64,000 bases of DNA from Caldilineaceae bacterium (GCA_019637685.1 JAHBVF010000031.1:1-64000); one strand, 5' to 3'. Positions 49,671-58,673 are shown, counted from the stretch's first letter. Notes: a model not told the origin generated them from the letters alone. Made by a program: numbers and translations.

Positions 49671-50189
49671 TCATGCACCCACAAGCATCCGTCCCAAATG
49701 CCGAAACATTTCTTCCACGTTGTCACCAGTGCGTGCGCTCGCAATAAAATAATCCGCGCCCAAGCGAGCAGCCGCGTCCTTCACCTGTTCTTCCAGAATG
49801 CGTTGCTCCGGGCTGTCGCTCTTATTGGCAACCACAATTAACATCACGTGGGGGTTGATCTGGCGCAGATCGTTCAAATAACTGCCCAGATTGGTCAGAC
49901 TCTCTGGTCTGGTCAAATCACAGACCAGGACCGCGGCCGACGCGCCCCGCATATAGCTGCCCCGAATCTGGTTGAAATCTTCGCTGCCTGCCAAATCCCA
50001 CAGCATCATCGTCAGTTCCACCACCACGCCATCTGTCGTTGGCACAGCGACAGTCTTGCGGCTAACTTTTACGCCGATAGTGCTAATATATTTTTCGTCA
50101 AAAAGATCATAGACAAACCGGCGCACCAGGCTTGTCTTGCCAACGGCAAAATCTCCGAGAAGACAGACTTTTTTGCTGACTGTTCTCAC
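49671..50189 (-). CDS. Ras/Rab-like small GTPase
   Basis: A 172-residue stand-alone small GTPase of eukaryotic-like Ras superfamily type. Motifs: G1 GDFAVGKT (12-19), switch I TIGV with Thr37, G3 WDLAGSE (64-70), G4 NKSD (122-125) and G5-like SARTG. In eukaryotic Rabs G3 is usually WDTAGQE, so the catalytic Gln position is Ser69 here, and intrinsic hydrolysis may be slow or depend on a partner. No lipidation cysteine is at the C-terminus. Such bacterial GTPases act in polarity or signalling (MglA is the best-known example). It is flanked by a possible partner protein and a histidine kinase, with 15-25 base gaps. Confidence 0.92.
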   Translation of the reverse strand: MRTVSKKVCLLGDFAVGKTSLVRRFVYDLFDEKYISTIGVKVSRKTVAVPTTDGVVVELTMMLWDLAGSEDFNQIRGSYMRGASAAVLVCDLTRPESLTNLGSYLNDLRQINPHVMLIVVANKSDSPEQRILEEQVKDAAARLGADYFIASARTGDNVEEMFRHLGRMLVGA

Positions 50190-50214
50190 AGATCACTTCC
50201 TTGCCCGGTATGAG

Positions 50215-51186
50215 CTACCGGGCGATTTCTGACTCAACCGATAGAAATGATTCAAATTCGCGGCGGGCCGCTCTCCGAAACCGTGAAGCATCTCCGTCAT
50301 ATTGGCGTAAATTTTCATGTTGTTTTTTCTCAAATGCATAAACACGTTGATAGGCTTTCCAGCGAAAATTGCGGGGTGGTACGCCATCGACTACCATTGC
50401 CACATAAGCGTACCGGCCAAATTCCAGCAGCAGTTCGCGATTTCCAAACTGAAGCTGCTGCAAATGCGCTTCTCCACTCCCCAACACCTGCTCTGCAAAC
50501 TCCTGAATCGCTGTCAGCATCCCGCTGATCAGGTCTGAATCCGCATTGTGTTCTGGCGTTCGGGTGATGTGCCAGAGCAGCAGCCCGCTCTCCCGATGGA
50601 TCAGATAAATTTCCTGCACGAGTATAGGCATCGCCTCGCGCAGGGCCAGTTCGCCCACGGGTACGCCAGTGAAAAGCGAACGGATACGGCGAGTAAAGCG
50701 CTGTAAATCCGTGGCAGCTTTTAGTTTCTCGTCAACAGAACGCGCCAGGTCGCGCATGGCCTCGGTCACGGCGCGCATGACAATCTGACCGATGACCGGG
50801 TAGAGCGCGTCAATAATTTCTTCCTGGGATTCCTGAATCTGGCGGCGGATGGCATCGCCTAAAATGGGTGCCACCGCCTGCGCCAACGCGGCTTTGTCGC
50901 TAATCTGATGGCGCAGCGCGTCTATCTCCCCGCTGAGAACGTGTATCTGATCCCGGTCGGAGCCTAATAGTATCTCCTGAATTGCTGCCAAATCCGGGTC
51001 GTCAGTGCCGCGCTGATCCGACCCCAGCGCGGCACCGCCGGGCCACGGCATATTGTCCACCATCTGCGCGGCCAGCGGACCGGTGTGGCGGTTGACAAGA
51101 TCGTCAGTCGCAACGTCAACCAGACGTTCCATACCAGAACGTCTGGTTGTCTGATTGCGGCCTTGTGAGCGCGGTTGTCCATTCAT
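50215..51186 (-). CDS. Putative small-GTPase partner (OmpA-family N-terminal-like domain)
   Basis: A 323-residue protein. A charged N-terminus is followed by IQEILLGSDRDQIHVLSGEI and a helical region with VAPILGDAIRRQIQESQEEI and ALYPVIGQIVMRAVTEAMRD. The segment VQEIYLIHRESGLLLWHITR, then DLISGMLTAIQEFAEQVLG, resembles an N-terminal module that I recall from large OmpA-family proteins of proteobacteria and cyanobacteria; its IHRESGLLL core looks like a longin/roadblock-type sensor fold. Here there is no OmpA domain or membrane segment. Roadblock/longin proteins often regulate small GTPases, and the GTPase gene follows after 25 bases, so a regulator role is likely but unproven. Confidence 0.6.
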   Translation of the reverse strand: MNGQPRSQGRNQTTRRSGMERLVDVATDDLVNRHTGPLAAQMVDNMPWPGGAALGSDQRGTDDPDLAAIQEILLGSDRDQIHVLSGEIDALRHQISDKAALAQAVAPILGDAIRRQIQESQEEIIDALYPVIGQIVMRAVTEAMRDLARSVDEKLKAATDLQRFTRRIRSLFTGVPVGELALREAMPILVQEIYLIHRESGLLLWHITRTPEHNADSDLISGMLTAIQEFAEQVLGSGEAHLQQLQFGNRELLLEFGRYAYVAMVVDGVPPRNFRWKAYQRVYAFEKKQHENLRQYDGDASRFRRAARREFESFLSVESEIAR

Positions 51187-51222
51187 TCGGTAACTATTGT
51201 CCAGTTTTACGCGGCAAAAGAA

Positions 51223-51618
51223 CTACTCGGCGCTTTTCAGCAGTCCGTCCAGCACCGAAGTCAGCATTCCGTCGCCTTTGATCTGGTTGCCTATTTCGAC
51301 AAAGAGATTGCCCAACTGCTCCCGATCCACCTTTTCGTCTCCCAGGCGGTTCAGTGCATCCCGGGTTTCGCTACGCAGTTCGTCGGTGGATTCCTGGAGT
51401 TCCTGACGTGTCTCCTGCAACCGTTTGTTGTGCGCACTGTCCTGGGCGGCCAGCTGCTCGTTGGCTCGGTCCAGGGCTTTCTGCAAGCGGGTCAGGTCTC
51501 GCTGAAGCGTGGTAAAGCGGGCCTCAGTTTCTCGAATAACGCCGCCAAACAGAATATCCCGCACCCGATCCAGGTCCTGGGGGGTGGCGACCGGGCTTTT
51601 CTTTTCTTCTGTGCTCAT
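51223..51618 (-). CDS. Small coiled-coil protein of the GTPase operon
   Basis: A 131-residue protein. The N-terminal phrase DRVRDILFGGVIRETEARFT is followed by a heptad-rich coiled coil (about residues 35-105; FTTLQRDLTRLQKALDRANE) and then VDREQLGNLFVEIGNQIKG. The LFG...E.RF opening and the VDR-x-x-L-x-x-LF-x-E close are, to my recollection, conserved in small proteins that accompany bacterial Ras-like GTPases. It may tether or assemble the GTPase complex. No enzyme motif. Confidence in the gene is high; in the role, low. Confidence 0.75.
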   Translation of the reverse strand: MSTEEKKSPVATPQDLDRVRDILFGGVIRETEARFTTLQRDLTRLQKALDRANEQLAAQDSAHNKRLQETRQELQESTDELRSETRDALNRLGDEKVDREQLGNLFVEIGNQIKGDGMLTSVLDGLLKSAE

Positions 51619-51670
51619 TGTTTCCTTGCTCCCTTTTCAATAGTTTGGACGCGGAAAATTACGAAAAATA

Positions 51671-52432
51671 TTACGCTTGGGCTTTCACCAGAAAGCGATA
51701 CCCAATGCCTCGTTCTGTGCCCACATACTTGGTTTTGCTCGCTTTGTCTTCGATCTTCTGGCGCAGGCGGTGGATGTGAACCCGCAGGGTATCCTCAAAT
51801 ATTTCGTCCAGGGGCCAAATACGCCGCAGCAGAAAATCATTGGTCACTGTCCGGCCGGCGTTGCGCATGAGGATGAAGAGTATCTTCGTCTCTGTCGGGG
51901 TCAGCGTGATTTCCTCCCCGTTCAAAACCACCTGCTGATGGACAAAATCAACGGACAGGCGTTCGTCCACGTGGACAATCGGATCGAGGGTGTAGGCGAA
52001 ATCCCCCATGCGCCGCAACACGCGGCCCACCCGGGCCATCAGCTCCCGCGGGCTGAAGGGTTTTGTCACATAATCTTCGGCAAAGTGTTCGATTCCCTGA
52101 ATGACCACCTCCTCCTGATCCACAGCCGTCAACAGAATCACAGGCATATCCGCGTACTGCTGTACACTCCGGCAAAACGCAAATCCATCCATCTCCGGCA
52201 TATTGATGTCCACAATGGCCAGATGGGGCAGGCCATCCCGGGCAATGCACTCCAGTGCTTCCCTTCCAGACTCGGCAGTCATCACCCGATAGCCGCTCAT
52301 ATCCAGCTTGCTGGCCACCAGGCGCACAATGGCCGGATCGTCGTCCACGACAAGCACCCGTGGAAATTCGCTTCCACTCTTGTCAGGCAAAATTGTGTCC
52401 ACACTCAACTCCTGATTCTGGCCGAGAGCCAT
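51671..52432 (-). CDS. OmpR-family response regulator
   Basis: A 253-residue two-component regulator. The receiver domain (residues 25-140) has the acidic pair Asp30-Asp31, the phosphorylation site Asp75 in IVDINMP, and the conserved Thr/Lys in LLTAVD and TKPFSP. The C-terminal winged helix (about 150-250) has ITLTPTETKILFILMRNAGR and VHIHRLRQKIEDK, then GIGYRF. Its start overlaps the hisS stop by 28 bases, so it is probably translated in coupling with hisS. The likely kinase partner is encoded at the end of the same operon. Confidence 0.93.
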   Translation of the reverse strand: MALGQNQELSVDTILPDKSGSEFPRVLVVDDDPAIVRLVASKLDMSGYRVMTAESGREALECIARDGLPHLAIVDINMPEMDGFAFCRSVQQYADMPVILLTAVDQEEVVIQGIEHFAEDYVTKPFSPRELMARVGRVLRRMGDFAYTLDPIVHVDERLSVDFVHQQVVLNGEEITLTPTETKILFILMRNAGRTVTNDFLLRRIWPLDEIFEDTLRVHIHRLRQKIEDKASKTKYVGTERGIGYRFLVKAQA

Positions 52433-53784
52433 GCCCCGATTGTTTCATTTTCCACCGCCACCTGCTCGCCGCTGCGCAAATCTTTGACACCCACCACACC
52501 GCGGCCCACTTCTTCCGGCCCCAGGAGCAGGGCAAAGGGAATGTTGCGCTCGTCCGCGTATTTGAACTGGCGACCGTAGCGGTCCAGGTCCGGGTAGAGG
52601 TCCACCCGCAGCCCCGCAGCCCGCAGCTGGTGGGCCAGCCCCAAAGAGGCTGCCTGGGTGCTCTCGTCAAATTGAGTCACAAGCACCTGGGGATGCCCAG
52701 CCAACTGCTCCGGGAACATCTCCCGTTCCTCCAGAATCAGCAGAATCCGCTCCAGCCCCAGGCTGAAGCCGCACGCGGGCATTGTCTGGTTGCTGAACAT
52801 CCCCACCAGATCGTCGTAGCGTCCGCCGCCGCCGCCCGAACCGCTCAGCCCAGGGAACTCAATCTCGAAAATCGCGCCGGTATAATAGCTCAGCCCCCGC
52901 GCCAGGAATGGATCCACGCGCAGGTGGCCCGCGGCGGGTCCGTGGCTGCTCAGAACCAGCACCTCTTTGAGTCCGGCCACGCCCCGGCTGCCCTGCTCCG
53001 AGCCTTCCAGCAGATCGCTCAGCCAGGCGATGTGCGCGCCTTCTTCGCCGGGCACACCGGCGATAAACCCCATCAGCGCGCCGGTGGATTCAGCGCTGAC
53101 GCCCCGGTTCAACAGTTCGGCCTCCACCCCGTCCGGGCCGATTTTGTCCAATTTGTCCACGGCTACCAACGCCACGCCCTCCAACTCGCCAGGAATACCC
53201 GCCACTTCCATCAGCCCCCGCAGCACCCCCCGGTGGTTCAAACGGATGGCAAAGCCTTCGGGTCCATTCCCGGCAAAGCCCAATTCTTGCAGCACCTGCG
53301 CGCCCGCGGCCAGCACCTCGGCCTCCACCGCGGGGCTGGTGGACCCCACAATATCCACATCGCACTGATAGAATTCTCGATAGCGCCCTTTGGCCGGGCG
53401 GTCGGCCCGGTAGACCGGGGCAATCTGATAGCGTTTGAAGTAGCGGGGCAGGTCATTGCGATATTCGGCCACAATGCGGGCCAGGGGCACAGTCAGGTCA
53501 TAGCGCAGACCCGCGTCCGCGATGCTCTCTTCTGTGGGGGTTTCTTCCAGGGCGCGCTGCAATTTGTCGCCCCGTTTGGCCACCCGAAAGATCAGCTGGT
53601 CGCCCTCATCGCCGTACTTGCCCAGCAGCGTATCCAGCCGTTCCATTGCCGGGGTTTCCAGCGGTTCAAAGCCATAGCTCTGATAGACCCGTTCGATGAC
53701 ATTTATCACATATTTGCGGCGCAGGGTTTCCTGGGGTAGAAAGTCCCGGGCACCGCTGATTGGTTTGGTGTTGAACTTCGCCAT
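52405..53784 (-). CDS. hisS: Histidyl-tRNA synthetase
   Basis: HisRS of 459 residues, a class II synthetase charging tRNA-His. Motif 1 region ERVYQSYGFEPLETPAMER, motif 2 with RYFKRYQIAPVYRADRPAKG and YREFYQCDVDIVG, the histidine-specific RGLSYYTGAIFEIEF and motif 3 ACGFSLGLERILLIL are all present, with a C-terminal anticodon-binding domain (QVLVTQFDE...). Length is slightly above the bacterial norm. It is the first gene of the operon that includes the GTPase module. Confidence 0.96.
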   Translation of the reverse strand: MAKFNTKPISGARDFLPQETLRRKYVINVIERVYQSYGFEPLETPAMERLDTLLGKYGDEGDQLIFRVAKRGDKLQRALEETPTEESIADAGLRYDLTVPLARIVAEYRNDLPRYFKRYQIAPVYRADRPAKGRYREFYQCDVDIVGSTSPAVEAEVLAAGAQVLQELGFAGNGPEGFAIRLNHRGVLRGLMEVAGIPGELEGVALVAVDKLDKIGPDGVEAELLNRGVSAESTGALMGFIAGVPGEEGAHIAWLSDLLEGSEQGSRGVAGLKEVLVLSSHGPAAGHLRVDPFLARGLSYYTGAIFEIEFPGLSGSGGGGGRYDDLVGMFSNQTMPACGFSLGLERILLILEEREMFPEQLAGHPQVLVTQFDESTQAASLGLAHQLRAAGLRVDLYPDLDRYGRQFKYADERNIPFALLLGPEEVGRGVVGVKDLRSGEQVAVENETIGAWLSARIRS

Positions 53785-54032
53785 CCGTTGACTCCGTATA
53801 TTAACTTCGTATAAGGTGGGGATTTTTACTATTTATCTATCAGATTGTACCACTTTTGTAAAGAGGAGAGGAATGGCGAATTGGGGAGGGATAGGGGCGT
53901 GTTGGAAGGAGCGCATAATCTGGGCTGGGAACGCAGCCATTCCCGGCCGCGATTGGGCCACTATATGGATGCCGGGATTGATGCGGGTTGTGCGCCGACG
54001 AGAAAGTGCTCATACCCAGCGGTGTGCGTCCG

Positions 54033-55094
54033 TCAGCCGTGGCTCTCCGGGCGCAGGCCAGAGGCGATAACCTCCTGATAGGCCGCTATACGTTCCCGCC
54101 GCAGGGCACGCTTGTGACCCAGCAGTGCTTTTGCGCCTTCCGCTGCCACCTGCACGCGAAATTCCAGGAGCAGATAGAGACGCAGCAGCTCCGCCCAAAA
54201 GGTGCCAAAATACTTGCCCGCATAATGCACTTTGCTGCGGTTGAAGAGAATCTGCCGCCGGGTACTCACCTGTCCGCTGCTGCGTCCTTCGTAGTGGATG
54301 ACCATTGCGCCTGGCTCGTAGACCACCCGCCAGCCCGCGTCCTTCACCCGCCGGCACAGGTCGGTCTCCTCGCTGTACATAAAAAAGGCGGGATCAAAGC
54401 CGCCCACCTGGGCCAGGACTTCGCCCCGCACCAGCAGCGCTGCACCCACCAGCCAGTCCACATCCTGGCGCACCGCGGGCGACCAGTCGTCCAGATAATA
54501 GCGCCGCGCCCAGGGGTTGCCCGGCCACAGCCGTCCCAGCCACGTGCTCTCAAAGAAGCCGGTCAGCCGGGTGGGAAAGCGTCGCCGGGTGCTTTGCAGG
54601 CTGCCGTCCCCATAGCGCAGTTGTGGTCCAATCGCGCCAATCGATTCGTCGTTGGCAATCCCCGCATAGAGGGTCCACAGGCTGTTGGGCAGCACTTCTG
54701 TGTCGGGATTCAGAAAGTAGACGAAGCGGGGGACGAGAGGCGAGTTGCGTGTTGTGGTCTGCGGTCTGCGGTCTGCGGTCCGCGGTCTTTCCTTCACATC
54801 GTAGCCCAGCACCTCCAGCCCCCGGTTATTCCCGCCGGTAAAGCCCAGGTTTTCAGCGCTGAGAATAGCCTCCACCCAAGGGAAACGGCTGGGGAGCAGG
54901 GAGGGGGTCGCGTCCTGGCTGGCATTGTCCACCACCAACACGCGCAGGGTCGCGCTGCTGTCCGGGCCAAAGCCGCGCAGCTTAGGATCGTCGGTTGGCT
55001 GGCTCTGCCGGGCGATGGATTCCAGGCAGGCACGCAACAGATCCCACACATTCCAGGAGACGATGACGATGGCGAGATCAGCGGATTTTTGCAT
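54033..55094 (-). CDS. Family 2 glycosyltransferase with a heptamer repeat
   Basis: A 353-residue GT-A enzyme (rhamnosyl-transferase/WbbL-like). It starts LAIVIVSWNVWDLLRACLES, has VLVVDNASQDATPSLL and ENLGFTGGNNRGLEVLG, then the metal-binding FLNPDTEV and a typical EETDLCRRVKDAGWRVVYEP acceptor-site motif. An insert of about 25 residues (rich in Arg, Thr, Pro) separates NNRG from PDTE. It is encoded by a 7-base tandem repeat at 54756-54783, so slippage would shift the frame. A hydrophobic C-terminal segment is absent. It probably acts in envelope polysaccharide synthesis. Confidence 0.85.
   Translation of the reverse strand: MQKSADLAIVIVSWNVWDLLRACLESIARQSQPTDDPKLRGFGPDSSATLRVLVVDNASQDATPSLLPSRFPWVEAILSAENLGFTGGNNRGLEVLGYDVKERPRTADRRPQTTTRNSPLVPRFVYFLNPDTEVLPNSLWTLYAGIANDESIGAIGPQLRYGDGSLQSTRRRFPTRLTGFFESTWLGRLWPGNPWARRYYLDDWSPAVRQDVDWLVGAALLVRGEVLAQVGGFDPAFFMYSEETDLCRRVKDAGWRVVYEPGAMVIHYEGRSSGQVSTRRQILFNRSKVHYAGKYFGTFWAELLRLYLLLEFRVQVAAEGAKALLGHKRALRRERIAAYQEVIASGLRPESHG
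54756..54783. repeat. Heptanucleotide tandem repeat inside the glycosyltransferase gene
   Basis: Four tandem units of GGTCTGC, the last with one T-to-C change. A gain or loss of one unit alters the reading frame. Confidence 0.8.
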
Positions 55095-55123
55095 AAGTGA
55101 GAAGAATAGCAGCCAGGGGCAGA

Positions 55124-56242
55124 TTAATTGCTGCGGTGTACAACAAAGCTACACAGCCCCACCAGCGCCTCTTTGATGCGGCTGTCGGGGAAAGGGGATA
55201 GATTGGCCTCTGCTCTGTCCAAAAAGTCAACGGCTTCGTCCCGGGCCGCGTCAATTGCACCACTGGCGCGGATGGCGGCAACGGCTTCTGCCACCGCCTG
55301 GTCCAATTGTTCTGGCTCCCCGGCTTCTGCGGCCAGGCGAGCGCTGGTCAGCCGTTCCACCAGCGCGGGCGCGTCGCTCTGCTGGCGCAGATAGTGTAGA
55401 AAGGGCAACGTCAGTGTGCCCTGGCGCAGATCGCTGCCGGCCGGTTTGCCCAGTGTTCTGTCGTCTCCCGTGAAGTCCAGAATGTCGTCCATAATCTGGA
55501 AGGCCATGCCAAAGTGATAGCCAAATTCCTTCAACTGGGCCACCTGCAACCGCGAGAAACCGACCAGCACACCGGCGGCTTCGCTGGCCGCGCTGAAGAG
55601 GCTGGCCGTCTTGGCGTAGATGCGCTGATAATAGTTTTCCCGCTCCTGCCCATACTCATTGCGGGCAAATAGCTGGCGCATTTCGCCGTCTACAATAATT
55701 TGCAGGGTGTTGCTGAAAATGTGGATGACCTGACTGTTGTCCGTCTGCGCGGCAAAGAGCGCGGCCCGGGCAAACATATGATCCCCGGCCAGCACTGTGG
55801 CGCCCTGGCTCCAGGAAGCGTTGAGGGTGGGTGCGCCCCGGCGCAATAGACTGCCGTCGATCACATCGTCGTGGACGAGAGTGGCTGTGTGCAGCATCTC
55901 CACCGCCGCGGCCAAAGCGGTGAGTTGGGGCTGGTTGGCCCAGTTGGCAATGGGCGTCTCCAGTTGGGCGGTCAACAGGGCCAGACCGGGGCGCAGCCGT
56001 TTGCCGCCGCTGCCGATCAGTTCCACAAAGGCGTCGGCCAAAGGCGCGAAGACAGACGATTCCACCGTCTTCATCTGCTTTTCTACCAAACGCAGACCGC
56101 CCTGCACCGGCTCCAGCAACTGGCGCACAGTTTGGGGCGTGCGGGGTATCGACAACTTGCCATTGACGCCCGGATGCGCTCCTGGGGGCAAGGGAAGTGG
56201 CGACTGTCTGGCTTTGCTGCGTACACTCAACTCGTCAGGCAT
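55124..56242 (-). CDS. Polyprenyl (all-trans) diphosphate synthase
   Basis: An isoprenyl chain-elongating enzyme for quinone or lipid-carrier side chains. From ATG 56242 it has 372 residues; that ATG sits within the tatD stop (ATGCCTGA), which favours coupling, although the frame stays open 21 codons upstream. The first Asp-rich motif is in HTATLVHDDVIDGS with GSGGKRLRPGLALL before it; the second is FQIMDDILDFTGD. The N-terminal 45 residues are an extra hydrophilic extension. Product length is not predictable from sequence by eye. Confidence 0.9.
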   Translation of the reverse strand: MPDELSVRSKARQSPLPLPPGAHPGVNGKLSIPRTPQTVRQLLEPVQGGLRLVEKQMKTVESSVFAPLADAFVELIGSGGKRLRPGLALLTAQLETPIANWANQPQLTALAAAVEMLHTATLVHDDVIDGSLLRRGAPTLNASWSQGATVLAGDHMFARAALFAAQTDNSQVIHIFSNTLQIIVDGEMRQLFARNEYGQERENYYQRIYAKTASLFSAASEAAGVLVGFSRLQVAQLKEFGYHFGMAFQIMDDILDFTGDDRTLGKPAGSDLRQGTLTLPFLHYLRQQSDAPALVERLTSARLAAEAGEPEQLDQAVAEAVAAIRASGAIDAARDEAVDFLDRAEANLSPFPDSRIKEALVGLCSFVVHRSN

Positions 56243-57146
56243 ACTCTTCCTGGCCACCAGCATTTGTTCGTCCGTCCCCTTTGGCAAAGCCATCGGCCAG
56301 CCCAAAGAATGTCAGCGCCAGTGTGCTTGTGCGCCGAGATGTCTCGTCCACCGATTTGTCCAGCAACCCGGCCACCTTTTCCGCCACCAGCGCCACATGG
56401 CCCGGCTCATTGCGCTTGCCCCGAAAGGGATGGGGCGTCAGATAAGGCGCGTCTGTCTCGATCAGCAGTCGGTCGGCCCGCAGTTGCGGGACCAACTCGT
56501 GCATCTGCCGTGCATTTTTGAAAGTCACCGGCCCGGCAATGCCCAGCACAAAGTTCCAACGGTAGGCCCGTTCGGCCAGGGCCAGATCGCCGCCAAAAGC
56601 GTGCAACACACCGGCATAGGGGCGGGCGGCGAGGGGTGAGTTGTGGAACTGTTTGCTCTGCACCCATTCTTCCAATATCGCCGCCACATCGTCGGATGCG
56701 TCCCGGTTGTGGATAATCACCGGCAGCCCCAACTCCGCGGCCAATGCCAACTGTGCCCGAAAGGCAACGGCCTGCTGCGCTGGGGTCACTTTCTCCCAGT
56801 AGTAGTCCAGACCGATCTCGCCGACAGCAACGACCTTCGGGTGGGCGGCCAACGCGCGCAATTCATCCACAGTGGCGGATTCAAAATCCCCGCTGCTGTT
56901 GGGGTGAACACCGACCGCCACATAGACTTCCGGTGTGGCGTCGGCCAATGCCAGCGCACCCTGACACTGTTCCACATCAATGCCGGGGATGACAATCAGT
57001 CGCACCCCCGCGGCCCGCGCCCGCTCGATTACAGCGGCCCGGTCCTCATCGAAATGGGCCAGATCGAGGTGGCAATGGCTATCCACCAGAAAGAACGATT
57101 CATTAGTTTTTCCTGGTTGCGAAGACATACTGTGCGGTTGCATCAT
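56235..57146 (-). CDS. TatD-family metal-dependent DNase
   Basis: A 303-residue TatD/YcfH hydrolase. Metal ligands: VDSHCHLDL (two His), Glu in AVGEIGLDYYW, VIIHNRDASDD, GVLHAFGGD and the late LIETDAPYLTPHP. All match. These enzymes are 3'-5' exonucleases or D-aminoacyl-related hydrolases. The start is one of two adjacent ATGs, and its stop overlaps the polyprenyl synthase start. A TAAAAT box 12 bases before the ATG could be a -10 element. Confidence 0.93.
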   Translation of the reverse strand: MMQPHSMSSQPGKTNESFFLVDSHCHLDLAHFDEDRAAVIERARAAGVRLIVIPGIDVEQCQGALALADATPEVYVAVGVHPNSSGDFESATVDELRALAAHPKVVAVGEIGLDYYWEKVTPAQQAVAFRAQLALAAELGLPVIIHNRDASDDVAAILEEWVQSKQFHNSPLAARPYAGVLHAFGGDLALAERAYRWNFVLGIAGPVTFKNARQMHELVPQLRADRLLIETDAPYLTPHPFRGKRNEPGHVALVAEKVAGLLDKSVDETSRRTSTLALTFFGLADGFAKGDGRTNAGGQEEYA

Positions 57147-57227
57147 CGTTTGTACATTTTATCACAGACGCGAATGCAGATAAAGTAGGGGGGATTGCAG
57201 GTAGCAAGTGACGCGAGAGAGCGCACA

Positions 57228-58673
57228 TCACCCTGTCTCCCCAATTCCGGCCAGCCGCTGCCCGTCTGCCAGAATATCATCCACCAGATCGCCGTGGGTG
57301 GTTTCGGTGTAGACCCGGATGAGCGGTTCTGTGCCGGAGAAGCGCACCAGCAGCCAGCCGCCGTCTTCCATCACAAATTTGTAGCCGTCAATTGTCATCA
57401 GTTCGGTGATGGGGATGCCGCCCAAGGTTTTGCCGATGATGTCGATGCTGTCCAGCCGCTTTTTGGCTGTCTGCTTCATTTCGTCGCCGGTCAGCCGGGT
57501 GTCGATGCGCCCGTAGAAGTGTTCGCCCACTGTGTCGAAGAGAATGCGCAGGAGTTCGGTCGGCTTCTTGCCCGTGCGCACCAGAAAATCGAGCAGGTAG
57601 AGATTGGCGAGGATGCCGTCCCGTTCGGGCACGTGGCCGCGGAAGGCATAGCCGCCGCTCTCCTCGCCACCGATGAGCGCGTCGTGCTCCACCATGGCCG
57701 GGGCTACATATTTGAAGCCCACGCCGGTGTTGACGACCGGCACGCCGTAGATTTTGCCCAGTTTGTCCAGCATGGAAGTGGTGCTGAGGGTCTTGACGAT
57801 TGTGCCCCGCTCGCCCCGCACTTCCAACAGATAGTAGGCCAGCAGGCCGTAGACCCGTAGCTGGTCCACAAACTCGCCGTTCTCGTCGCCAAAGCCGCAG
57901 CGGTCCGCGTCCCCGTCCAGAATGCAGACGCAATCCGCGCCCACCCGTTTGCCCACAGCCAGCCCCGCGTCCACATTGGGCGGAATCGGTTCCGGGCGGG
58001 ACATCTCCGGGAAGATGGGGTTGCGCTCCGCGTGGACTTCGATGATTTCGGTCTTGCCCCCGCCCAGAATTTCGGTCAGCCAGCCCGCGCCGTTGCCCCA
58101 CATATTGTCCACGACGACTTTCAGCCCCGCGTCTTTGATGGGCTGCACGTCGATCAGTTTGGCGAGATGGGTCAGGTAGGCGGGTTTGGGGTTGAAATAT
58201 GCCACCGCGCCGCTCTGCAGGGCTTCCCGCAGGGGCGTGCGACGGATAGCAGCCGCGTCGTCCGCTGCGGGGATGCGCGCCTCAATCGCTTTCAACCCTG
58301 CCGGATCAATCGCGCCGCCGCCCGCGTCCCGCACTTTGAAGCCGTTGTCCTCCGGCGGGTTGTGGCTGGCGGTAATATTGACCGCAGCCACTGCGCCCAG
58401 ATTCGGCGCGCTGAAACTGATGACCGGCGTGGGTGTCGCGCCGTCAGTCAGGTGGACGTGGAAGCCGTTGCCCGCCAGCACCTCCGCCACCGCGGCCGCG
58501 AAATGTTCGCCCAGAAAGCGCTTGTCGTGGCCAACGACGACCGCTTTGCCGTCGTGGCCTTCGCTGCTCAGATAATCGGCAAAGCCCTGCGCGGCCCGGC
58601 GCACATTGGCAAAAGTATAATCCTCGGCAATGCGTCCCCGCCAGCCGTCAGTTCCAAATTTGATGTCGCTCAT
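57228..58673 (-). CDS. Phosphomannomutase/phosphoglucomutase family enzyme
   Basis: A 481-residue alpha-D-phosphohexomutase. It starts IKFGTDGWRGRIAEDYTFAN, has the phosphoserine loop NITASHNPPEDNGFK, the magnesium loop DGDADRCGFGDENG, the sugar-specificity loop GGEESGGYAF and the phosphate-binding VRFSGTEPLIRVY. All four sites are intact. It probably interconverts hexose 1- and 6-phosphates (mannose or glucose) for envelope glycans. A second, longer paralogue lies upstream at 59549, with the Shedu-like gene between them. Confidence 0.93.
   Translation of the reverse strand: MSDIKFGTDGWRGRIAEDYTFANVRRAAQGFADYLSSEGHDGKAVVVGHDKRFLGEHFAAAVAEVLAGNGFHVHLTDGATPTPVISFSAPNLGAVAAVNITASHNPPEDNGFKVRDAGGGAIDPAGLKAIEARIPAADDAAAIRRTPLREALQSGAVAYFNPKPAYLTHLAKLIDVQPIKDAGLKVVVDNMWGNGAGWLTEILGGGKTEIIEVHAERNPIFPEMSRPEPIPPNVDAGLAVGKRVGADCVCILDGDADRCGFGDENGEFVDQLRVYGLLAYYLLEVRGERGTIVKTLSTTSMLDKLGKIYGVPVVNTGVGFKYVAPAMVEHDALIGGEESGGYAFRGHVPERDGILANLYLLDFLVRTGKKPTELLRILFDTVGEHFYGRIDTRLTGDEMKQTAKKRLDSIDIIGKTLGGIPITELMTIDGYKFVMEDGGWLLVRFSGTEPLIRVYTETTHGDLVDDILADGQRLAGIGETG

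Noticed and set aside
53816..54070. 84-codon frame between hisS and the glycosyltransferase
   Set aside because: No SD, no domain and overlap with the end of the glycosyltransferase; the gap seems to be plain spacer.
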